DNA from: Saprospiraceae bacterium | GTDB lineage: Bacteria > Bacteroidota > Bacteroidia > Chitinophagales > Saprospiraceae | Assembly: GCA_013360405.1 (NCBI GenBank) | Contig: JABWBR010000045.1 | Span: 1-40,197, forward strand | Length of the DNA stretch: 40,197 nt | Direction: 5' to 3' | Part shown: positions 33,523 through 40,197 of the stretch, piece after piece | Position numbering within the stretch: position 1 is the stretch's first letter | Layout of the letters: every line of letters begins with the position of its first letter | Position numbers and translations under genes: made by a program | The notes under the pieces: model-generated | What the model was told of the DNA's origin: nothing | The model's database searches: none | The model's input: the letters and a program-made list of their open reading frames with translations, nothing else

Positions 33523-36500
33523 ATGAGAAACCTTGTTGCTTTTCTGCTGGGCATAGCCATATTCGGTTATCTGGGATGCCGCTCGACTCATGCAGACCAT
33601 CACTCCGACTCACAACGCGCACACGACCCCTGGGTGTTTCGCTCGGTACTCGATGCCCGCGCTCGAATGCTCACGATTGCACTGCACGACGACCTCTGGG
33701 TAGCCTACAGCGCCCAAACCGGCGCCCTCTACAAAGCCTGGAAAGGCGGCGTCAATTTTGACGGCGCCGTGTACACCACGGTCCACGGCCCCCAACCCAG
33801 CACGCTGGGCAAAGGCTGGGTGGAAAATCGCTTTGAACAACCCTGGACGGTGCTGCGCAACGGCCAATCGATCACGCCCCGTATCCAATACCGCGGCCAC
33901 CGCTTTGAAAAAGACGGCGTGCGGATCAATTACGAACTCCAACTCGACGACGGCACGGTCATTCACGTGAGCGAACGCCCCGAATACCGGAAAAGCAAGG
34001 GCGGACAAACGGTGTTTGAACGCACCTTTACCACCGAAGGTCTTCCCAAGGGCGCGCAATTGGTGTGGAAAACCAACGCCTCTTCCATTGCATTTGCCTC
34101 CAGCATACAAACCAACGGCCAGTTCAAGACGCTGAAAAGTACGCCGGTTATTAGCGATAAGTTGCAAGCCATCGACCTGGAAGGCGAACTCACGCTGCGC
34201 CCCAATGCGGATACCCGTTTTTCGCTCACTTTCGTGAAACATCCCCTGCTCGAAAACCCCAACAAAGTGGAGGGCGCCGAGGAAGAAGAAGAACGCCCGC
34301 TGGGTTTCCGCCTTATTTCGCGCAACGACTGCAAAACCTGCCACAATACCTACGTGCCCACCATCGGCCCCAGTTATGTCGACGTAGCTAAAAAATACCG
34401 CAATTCCGATGACAATGTGGTAATGCTGTCCAGCAAAGTGAAAAACGGCGGCTCCGGCGTGTGGGGCCAGGCTGCGATGACCGCGCATGCCGACCTCGAC
34501 GACGCCGATATCCGGGACATGGTAGAATACATCATGTCGCTCGACGCCGAAGAAGAAGCCAAACTGGCCGCTATTCCCGAGGGCAAAGTACCCGAAGACA
34601 GCGACCTCACCAGTGGCGAAGCCGGCATCGAAGAAGCCGACCTCTTCCCCGGCGCGGTGATAAATGTGTTCCTTCCCGGTAAAACACCTTCGGCGCTCAA
34701 AGACGTCGACTTCAAGGCCAAACCCGCCTTCCAGGGTATCGTGCCTAGGCTGCACGCCGAAGGCGGCGACTTCGGCGACCTGGCCGAAGATTTTGCGCTG
34801 GCAGCCACTGGTTATCTCAAAATTCCCAAATCAAATAATTATACCTTCCGCCTGATCAGCGACGACGGCTCCCGCCTGCTCATCGACGATAAAGAGATCA
34901 TCAATAGCGACGGTATCCACGGCGCTACGCCCGTCGACGGCGAAATAGCCCTGCGCGAAGGCTACCACCCCTTCCGGCTGGAGTATTTCCAGGCCAAAGG
35001 CGGCAAAGCCATCTCGCTGCAATGGCGCTCGTTTGATACCAAAGCATTTGAAATTATTCCCAATACGGTGCTCGCCCACCACAAAAACGAGCAACCCAAA
35101 GAAGTGAGCGGCGCACTTGCCGCCAACGACAAAATCCCCGGCGACGCCGCCCCGCTGATGGACGTACACCCCAGCTACGACCGCTCGCAGGCCCGCCCCG
35201 ACGATTTTATGCCCAAAGTAGGCGGATTAGACTTCCTCTCCGACGGGCGCCTCGTGGTGAGTTCCTGGGACGCCGAAGGCGGCATCTACCTCCTCGACGG
35301 CGTACAAAGCGGCGACCCCTCGAAAATGACCGTCAAAAAAATCGCCAAAGGACTCGCCGAACCGCTGGGCGTTAAGGTGGTCGAAGGCGATATTTATGTA
35401 TTGCAAAAACAAGAACTCACCAAACTCATCGACCACGACGGCGACGACGTGATCGACGAATATTATACGCTGAGCAACGACTGGCTCGTGTCGGCCAATT
35501 TCCACGAATTTGCCTTCGGACTGGCCTACAAAGACGGGTATTTCTATGCCGCCCTGGCCATCGCCATCCTGCCCGGCGGCGCCAGCGCCAACCCGCAAAT
35601 CCCCGATCGCGGCAAGGCCGTGCGCATCTCGCAGGAAACGGGCAAACTGGAAATAGTGGCCGAAGGCCTGCGCACACCCAACGGCGTAGGCATCGGCGCC
35701 GACGGCGAGGTGTTTATCGCCGACAACCAGGGCGACTGGCTGCCCGCCAGTAAGATCCTGCACGTGAGCAAGGGCGCTTTCTTCGGCTCCCGGGCCGTCG
35801 ACTCGGCCCGCGTAGCCAATCTGCCCGTCAAACTACCCGTGGTATGGCTTCCCCAGGACGAAATCGGCAACTCGCCCTCTACCCCTTCCTACCTCAACGA
35901 CGGCCCCTACAAAGGCCAGATGATACACGGCGAGGTGACCCACGGCGGTATCAAACGCGTGTATGTGGAAAAGGTAGACGGCGAATACCAGGGCTGCGTG
36001 TTCCGCTTTATCCAGGGCCTCGAGGCCGGCGTCAACCGCATCACCTGGGGCCCCGACGGCGCCTTGTACGTAGGCGGCATCGGCTCTACCGGCAACTGGG
36101 GCCATACCGGCAAACTGTGGTACGGCCTCCAACGCCTCAAATACAACGGCAAACCGGCCTTCGAAATGCTCGCCGTACGCGCCAAATCGGACGGCATAGA
36201 GATCGAATTCACCGAACCCCTCGCCGAAGGACTCGGCTGGAACACCGCCGATTACAATATCCAGCAGTGGCGCTACGAACCCACCCACAACTACGGCGGC
36301 CCCAAACTCGACCAGGAACGCCTGCCTGTGAAATCGGCCAGCGTATCCAAGGACCGCAAAAAGGTTTTTCTCGAATTGGGCAATATGAAAGCCAACCGGG
36401 TAGTGTACGTGCGACTGCCCTACGATTGGACCAGCGCCGGCGACCTCGAATTGTGGTCGACGGAAGCCTGGTACACTATGAACCGCATTCCCGCCGGCAA

Positions 36501-37194
36501 ACCCGGCTTTAAAGCTACGGCGCCCGCGCCACCCGCGCCCAATACCCTGACGGCAGCAGAGAAAAAAGAAGGCTGGAAACTCCTCTTCGACGGCAAAACC
36601 ACCAAAGGCTGGCGCAATTTCAAGAAAAAGACCATCGGCAAAGCCTGGCAGGTGTCCGACGGCGCCCTGATGCTCAGCACCTCCAAACTCGACGGCTGGC
36701 AAAGCGCGGAAGGCGGCGACATCCTCACCGAAGAACAATTCCAGGATTACGATTTCAGAATAGAATGGAAAATCGAGCCCTGCGGCAATAGCGGCATCAT
36801 TTTCAACGCAGTCGAAGACGACAAATTCGACTACATATGGCAGACCGGCCCCGAAATGCAGGTGCTCGACAATGCCTGCCACCCCGACGCCCTCATCGAA
36901 AAACACCGCGCCGGCGACCTCTACGACCTGATCGCCTGTAAATTTGAAACCGTAAAACCCTCCGGGCAGTGGAACAAAGCGCGCATCAGGGTCAAAGACG
37001 GCCAACTCGACTTGTGGCTCAACGGCCGCAAAGTGGTGTCGACTACCATGTTTACCCCGGAGTGGAAACAACTGATCGCCAATAGCAAATTCAAAGACAT
37101 GCCCGGCTTCGGCGCCTACAAAAAAGGGCATATCTCGCTGCAGGACCACGGCAACCAGGTGTGGTATCGGAATATTAAAATCAAAGCATTATAA
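33523..37194 (+). CDS. Cytochrome c / PA14 / propeller / DUF1080 (3-keto-glycoside hydrolase-like) fusion protein
   Basis: A 1223-residue protein. The N terminus is a signal peptide, possibly of lipoprotein type (FGYLGC, Cys19). Residues about 35-250 are an unrecognised beta-rich domain. A cytochrome c module follows, with the haem motif C270-K-T-C273-H274 and a likely Met319 axial ligand (GQAAMTAH). A PA14 domain spans about 376-510 (NYTFRLISDDGSRLLIDDKE). A soluble dehydrogenase-like beta-propeller runs about 560-930 (GGLDFLSDGRLVVSSWDAEG, LRTPNGVGIGADGEVFIADN, ITWGPDGALYVGG). The last ~210 residues are DUF1080 (WKLLFDGKTTKGWRNF, GNSGIIFNAVED, GHISLQDHGNQVWYRNIKIK). DUF1080 proteins cleave 3-keto-glycosides, and the haem and propeller fit an oxidation step, so one chain may oxidise and hydrolyse a glycoside in the envelope. 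That coupling is inferred. An MFS gene follows after 11 nt. Confidence 0.88.
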   Translation: MRNLVAFLLGIAIFGYLGCRSTHADHHSDSQRAHDPWVFRSVLDARARMLTIALHDDLWVAYSAQTGALYKAWKGGVNFDGAVYTTVHGPQPSTLGKGWVENRFEQPWTVLRNGQSITPRIQYRGHRFEKDGVRINYELQLDDGTVIHVSERPEYRKSKGGQTVFERTFTTEGLPKGAQLVWKTNASSIAFASSIQTNGQFKTLKSTPVISDKLQAIDLEGELTLRPNADTRFSLTFVKHPLLENPNKVEGAEEEEERPLGFRLISRNDCKTCHNTYVPTIGPSYVDVAKKYRNSDDNVVMLSSKVKNGGSGVWGQAAMTAHADLDDADIRDMVEYIMSLDAEEEAKLAAIPEGKVPEDSDLTSGEAGIEEADLFPGAVINVFLPGKTPSALKDVDFKAKPAFQGIVPRLHAEGGDFGDLAEDFALAATGYLKIPKSNNYTFRLISDDGSRLLIDDKEIINSDGIHGATPVDGEIALREGYHPFRLEYFQAKGGKAISLQWRSFDTKAFEIIPNTVLAHHKNEQPKEVSGALAANDKIPGDAAPLMDVHPSYDRSQARPDDFMPKVGGLDFLSDGRLVVSSWDAEGGIYLLDGVQSGDPSKMTVKKIAKGLAEPLGVKVVEGDIYVLQKQELTKLIDHDGDDVIDEYYTLSNDWLVSANFHEFAFGLAYKDGYFYAALAIAILPGGASANPQIPDRGKAVRISQETGKLEIVAEGLRTPNGVGIGADGEVFIADNQGDWLPASKILHVSKGAFFGSRAVDSARVANLPVKLPVVWLPQDEIGNSPSTPSYLNDGPYKGQMIHGEVTHGGIKRVYVEKVDGEYQGCVFRFIQGLEAGVNRITWGPDGALYVGGIGSTGNWGHTGKLWYGLQRLKYNGKPAFEMLAVRAKSDGIEIEFTEPLAEGLGWNTADYNIQQWRYEPTHNYGGPKLDQERLPVKSASVSKDRKKVFLELGNMKANRVVYVRLPYDWTSAGDLELWSTEAWYTMNRIPAGKPGFKATAPAPPAPNTLTAAEKKEGWKLLFDGKTTKGWRNFKKKTIGKAWQVSDGALMLSTSKLDGWQSAEGGDILTEEQFQDYDFRIEWKIEPCGNSGIIFNAVEDDKFDYIWQTGPEMQVLDNACHPDALIEKHRAGDLYDLIACKFETVKPSGQWNKARIRVKDGQLDLWLNGRKVVSTTMFTPEWKQLIANSKFKDMPGFGAYKKGHISLQDHGNQVWYRNIKIKAL

Positions 37195-37205
37195 ACGAAA
37201 TAACC

Positions 37206-38474
37206 ATGGAGTACATCAACAGAGACAGACTATTTCTCGCCAGCTGCGTTGCGCTGGTAGTTACCTCAATGACATTTGCCATTCGGGCGGGTATGATCAA
37301 CCCGCTGGGCGTACAGTTCGGCTTGTCGAACGAACAACTGGGCTGGATTGCCAGTATGGCCTTCCTCGGGTTCCCGATTGCCGTCATCATCGGCGGCCTG
37401 GTAGTGGACATCATCGGCATGGGGCGCCTGATGGTAGTGGCTTTTATCGCCCACCTGGCGGGCATTTTGCTCACCATCTTTGCCAGCGATTTCTGGACGC
37501 TGCTCATTTCCACCCTGCTCATCGGCCTGGCCAACGGTACGGTTGAAGCGGCCTGCAACCCGCTGGTAGCCACGCTGTATCCCGAAAACAAAACCACCAA
37601 GCTCAACCACTTCCACGTGTGGTTTCCCGGCGGTATCGTCATCGGTGGCCTGATTGTTTTTTTCATGAACCAGGCAGATCTCAACTGGCAGTGGCAGATG
37701 TCTACGATGTTTTTACCACTGCTGGCTTACGGCTACCTGTTCTGGGGGCAGCGTTTTCCCGTTACCGAACGCGTGGCGGTGGGCGTGAGTACCTCGGAGA
37801 TGTACAGCGCGGTAGTATCGCCCTTGTTTTTGTTCATGGTATTGTGCATGTTCGGCACGGCCATCACCGAATTGGGCACCAACCAATGGATCGACGTATT
37901 ACTCAAAAAAGTAACCGATAGTCCGATCCTCATACTCGTACTCGTCAGCGGCATCATGGCGCTGGGGCGCAGCCTGGCCGAGCCGGTCGTACACCGTTTT
38001 TCGCCTCCCGGCGTATTGCTTGCCTCTGCGATTCTTGCGGCGCTGGGCTTGTACGCCATGAGTTTAGCTGACGGGGTTACCATATTTGCCGCAGCGGCTG
38101 TTTTTGCGCTGGGCGTCACCTATTTCTGGCCTACCATGCTGGGTTTTGTGTCTGAATACATCCACAAATCTGGCGCCGTGGGATTGGCCGTTATTGGCGC
38201 TGCGGGTATGTTTGCCACCTTCATCTTCCAGCCCGTCATCGGCGCGGTATACGATGCCGCTTTGGCACAGGCTTTACCTGCCGGCGCCGAGTTGGCCACA
38301 TACAAAGCTGCTGTTGCGGGCTCAACCGAAGCCGCTGCCTACGCCGACGCCCAGGTATTGGCCGGGCCGTCTATTTTACGGCGCATGGCATTCATTCCGG
38401 TGGTGTTGACCGTAGCTTTCGGCGTGTTGTTTTTTATGCGAAAAAGGCTCGAACACCGGAGAACCCGGGCTTGA
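37206..38474 (+). CDS. MFS transporter, sugar/FHS-like
   Basis: A 422-residue integral membrane protein with about 12 hydrophobic helices, starting near VALVVTSMTFAIRAGMINPL. MFS marks include GGLVVDIIGMGRLMV between helices 2 and 3, then GLANGTVEAACNPLVATLYP and KLNHFHVWFPGGIVIGGL. The latter resemble the fucose/glucose (FHS-like) transporters of Bacteroidota. A second-half repeat includes ALGVTYFWPTMLGFVSEYIH. It sits in the inner membrane. It begins 11 nt after the DUF1080 fusion gene and is in the same operon, so the likely cargo is the sugar or keto-sugar that this enzyme releases. The Ala-rich loop near 370-390 (AAVAGSTEAAAYADAQVLAG) is an insertion before the last helix. The substrate is not determined. 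Confidence 0.88.
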   Translation: MEYINRDRLFLASCVALVVTSMTFAIRAGMINPLGVQFGLSNEQLGWIASMAFLGFPIAVIIGGLVVDIIGMGRLMVVAFIAHLAGILLTIFASDFWTLLISTLLIGLANGTVEAACNPLVATLYPENKTTKLNHFHVWFPGGIVIGGLIVFFMNQADLNWQWQMSTMFLPLLAYGYLFWGQRFPVTERVAVGVSTSEMYSAVVSPLFLFMVLCMFGTAITELGTNQWIDVLLKKVTDSPILILVLVSGIMALGRSLAEPVVHRFSPPGVLLASAILAALGLYAMSLADGVTIFAAAAVFALGVTYFWPTMLGFVSEYIHKSGAVGLAVIGAAGMFATFIFQPVIGAVYDAALAQALPAGAELATYKAAVAGSTEAAAYADAQVLAGPSILRRMAFIPVVLTVAFGVLFFMRKRLEHRRTRA

Positions 38475-38481
38475 TTGCGGC

Positions 38482-38588
38482 TGTACGACTGTACGACTGT
38501 ACGACTGTATGACTTTACGATACAAGTCGGTCGTTGAGCGGAGTCGAAACGACCGTTAGGGTCTGCTCTTTTCGACCCCGCTCAACGA
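38482..38588. repeat. 8-bp tandem repeat followed by nested inverted repeat
   Basis: Five copies of an 8-mer (TGTACGAC three times, then TGTATGAC and TTTACGAT) span 38482-38521. Next, TCGTTGAGCGGAGTCGAAA (38531-38549) pairs with TTTCGACCCCGCTCAACGA (38570-38588), 18 of 19. A smaller hairpin, GGTCGTT...AACGACC (38529-38554), is nested at the left arm. The GAGCGGAGTCGAAA core is a familiar intergenic repeat in many Bacteroidota. It lies between convergent genes (38474 and 38603) and may terminate both. Confidence 0.75.
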
Positions 38589-38602
38589 GCTGACTGCAGA
38601 TT

Positions 38603-40114
38603 TCACCGCACAATTACCACCCTCACTACCGGAAGGCCGGGATGTATTTCCAGGCCGTACACTCCCGGCGGCAAACCCGCCACGTCCAAGGTGAAGCGTC
38701 CGGCTACAGCGCTAAAACTCCATTGTCGGGCCAACGCGCCCTGCGCGGTGTATAGCCGGGCTGTGCCCTCCCGCAGGTCGGATAGCCCCGTTTCTACCAC
38801 TACCTGATCACCTTGCACGGGATTGGGATATACCACCGGCGCTAAGGCCTGCTTTTGCTCCTGCACGCTCACTACCGGCTGGCATGGCAATCCTTCCTCA
38901 CCCGCAGGACCGAGCCGGTAATTGGGGAAATGAGGCATGGTATGAAACATCGGATAGGGTAGTTGAATAGCTTGCTGCTCTACCTGGCAGGCCAACCCTG
39001 GCTCATCAGGGTAATGGATAACTTGTATTACATCGCAGCTCCCGCAGTAAACGTATATCCTGCAATCCGGTCCTAATTGGGCATTCCTGAAACGAGTGGG
39101 GAAAGGAGAGGAAACCCCATTCCACTCGGCGACCACTGTTTTAGTTGCCGCCACATCAGCCGCTTCGGTGTCATACTGATAGATAAATAGACCCGAAGGA
39201 ATGTACAAATAGCGAGAATTGGGTGAAAAAACAGCTCCGCCAGTAGTTTCCTCTTCTTCTTCCAAAGGAATAAACTGAAAATTACTTAACAAGCCGGTAG
39301 CGCGATCGAAATCAAATAAAAAAATATCGTCTTGTGGTGTATAACGCACGTATTTTGCTCCATTTGGTGAAAAATTGGCTTGTCCAGCACCACTAGCAGC
39401 TAGTGTACTAGATAATCCGATTTGTTGTTCATAAGGCCCAGAAAACCCATCTGGTGTTAGTAATAGCAAACTATACACATTTGTAGTATCTAACGAATTT
39501 ATTACCCACCAGTCCCGACCATTAGCATGTTTTACCGCTGTCATTTGTCCGAAAGTTAGTTCTCCAGTGCTAAGGGTTACATTTTTCTGAACTACTTTGC
39601 CTAACCCATTATTTAGAGATATATCTACAACCGACAGCAATAATGCATCTGCCACAGTTTCGAAGGATGGTTCATATTCGTAGATAATATGTTTGTGAAA
39701 CAAATAATAGATATTTGGAGCTTCCGGTTTAGGTAAAATTAAACAGCTTTGGTAGCCTGCGGTATAAGCATTTACATCATCCTCATCACAGCGCAGATCG
39801 TGAACTTCCCCTGGGTTGATCCCATCCCCGTTTTGCATCAAATTATGAGTGTGGTCAGCTATCCAACATCCGTTGGTGTAAAATAATAAATTGCCACTTG
39901 CATTGCTTATCATGGCCACACTCGATTGCAGTCCCATATTTCTGATATTAGGCTCTACCGCTACCGGCTGATAATTGAAATCAAGCAATGAGCCCTCAAT
40001 GCCTGGGTTTGCAGGCTGGTAATCATAGCCAAACAGCCAGATGTAGTCATGTTTCTGGCTGTATAAAACCTCTGTGTATGAATATATCAGTAAAATGAAA
40101 ATCATCTTTTTCAT
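38603..40114 (-). CDS. T9SS-sorted secreted protein with propeller-like body
   Basis: A 503-residue protein. The chosen start is the ATG at 40112-40114, giving MKKMIFILLIYSYTEVLYSQ as a signal peptide; an upstream in-frame ATG at 40148-40150 would add 12 residues before it. The body has propeller-like repeats (ASGNLLFYTNGCWIADHTHN, YYLFHKHIIYEYEPSFETV, GQANFSPNGAKYVRYTPQ, GGAVFSPNSRYLYIPSGL, AQLGPDCRIYVYCGSC). The pattern matches Bacteroidota secreted proteins that start KHDYIWLFGYD, with a metal- or ligand-binding function not established. The last ~80 residues are a T9SS type A sorting domain (PVVYPNPVQGDQVVVETGL, ending VRVVIVR). It stands alone on the minus strand. The C-terminal part is GC-rich and the N-terminal part AT-rich. 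After 40114 nothing else is recognisable to the window end. Confidence 0.85.
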   Translation of the reverse strand: MKKMIFILLIYSYTEVLYSQKHDYIWLFGYDYQPANPGIEGSLLDFNYQPVAVEPNIRNMGLQSSVAMISNASGNLLFYTNGCWIADHTHNLMQNGDGINPGEVHDLRCDEDDVNAYTAGYQSCLILPKPEAPNIYYLFHKHIIYEYEPSFETVADALLLSVVDISLNNGLGKVVQKNVTLSTGELTFGQMTAVKHANGRDWWVINSLDTTNVYSLLLLTPDGFSGPYEQQIGLSSTLAASGAGQANFSPNGAKYVRYTPQDDIFLFDFDRATGLLSNFQFIPLEEEEETTGGAVFSPNSRYLYIPSGLFIYQYDTEAADVAATKTVVAEWNGVSSPFPTRFRNAQLGPDCRIYVYCGSCDVIQVIHYPDEPGLACQVEQQAIQLPYPMFHTMPHFPNYRLGPAGEEGLPCQPVVSVQEQKQALAPVVYPNPVQGDQVVVETGLSDLREGTARLYTAQGALARQWSFSAVAGRFTLDVAGLPPGVYGLEIHPGLPVVRVVIVR

Positions 40115-40197
40115 CTTGTTGGGAATATAAAAAGGGATACACCTACCCATATATTTTGAGCAGATATATCCCTAAGTTTAACCATTAATTATTTAAC

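Noticed and set aside
33610-34755. Long open frame (381 codons) on the minus strand opposite the DUF1080 fusion gene
   Set aside because: It is the antisense shadow of a GC-rich, strongly biased coding sequence. It has no recognisable domain, signal or promoter, and the plus-strand gene has clear domains throughout.
35833-37149. 438-codon minus-strand open frame inside the same gene
   Set aside because: Same cause: codon bias on the plus strand leaves the opposite frame open. The translation is Val/Phe/Gly-rich with no family resemblance.
38482-38521. Possible CRISPR-like array (8-bp units)
   Set aside because: The units are contiguous 8-mers with no spacers, so this is a simple tandem repeat. 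No cas genes are present.

Overview
The window looks like a chromosomal segment of a Bacteroidota organism, probably from the Saprospiria/Lewinella-Haliscomenobacter side. The evidence is three secreted proteins with type IX secretion (T9SS) C-terminal sorting domains, Bacteroidota-type promoters (TTG about 19 nt before TAnnTTTG) with little Shine-Dalgarno signal, several PorT-like and porin-like beta-barrels, a DUF6029/Omp28 pair, and a DUF1080 (3-keto-glycoside hydrolase) locus. The genus is an inference. No rRNA, tRNA or CRISPR array was seen.

Layout. (1) 1-9.4 kb, envelope housekeeping: Omp28-like and DUF6029 outer-membrane proteins (minus), divergent from a TlpA-type thioredoxin; a phospholipase D/cardiolipin-synthase-like enzyme; a small beta-barrel; then a 1046-residue protein with an HExxH peptidase domain, PD40 propeller and C-terminal barrel. 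(2) 9.4-10.4 kb, a gene graveyard: the 3' part of an ABC-F ATPase with a nonsense codon, and a relic of an unknown protein. (3) 10.4-31.1 kb, a visibly more AT-rich accessory region: an AAA/DUF234 ATPase-nuclease behind a palindromic operator-like promoter; a three-gene operon (PorT-like barrel, T9SS-sorted protein, and a 3217-residue SpvB/TcB/Rhs giant); an IS903-type transposase relic and a related 139-bp MITE with a 9-bp target duplication; a second pair of secreted proteins (fibre-like and T9SS-sorted); and two tandem paralogous single-pass membrane proteins joining a cytoplasmic helical domain to an extracytoplasmic concanavalin-like domain. (4) 31.2-40.2 kb, GC-richer: a Prc/Tsp tail-specific protease, a 1223-residue fusion (cytochrome c, PA14, propeller, DUF1080) with an MFS transporter, and another T9SS-sorted protein.

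How the genes may work together. The accessory region reads as a surface or secreted arsenal. The barrel and T9SS-sorted partner next to the giant Tc/Rhs protein suggest a dedicated export or display unit. The twin membrane proteins may sense surface glycans, although no output domain is visible. The DUF1080 fusion and MFS transporter fit oxidative sugar breakdown in the envelope followed by uptake.

Many spacers carry inverted pairs of simple-sequence motifs, and one holds a 276-bp multi-hairpin element with 40-bp terminal inverted repeats. The best candidates for something undescribed are the twin membrane proteins, the barrel/T9SS/Tc-Rhs operon, the GTAAC-repeat operator of the DUF234 ATPase, and the two small mobile elements.
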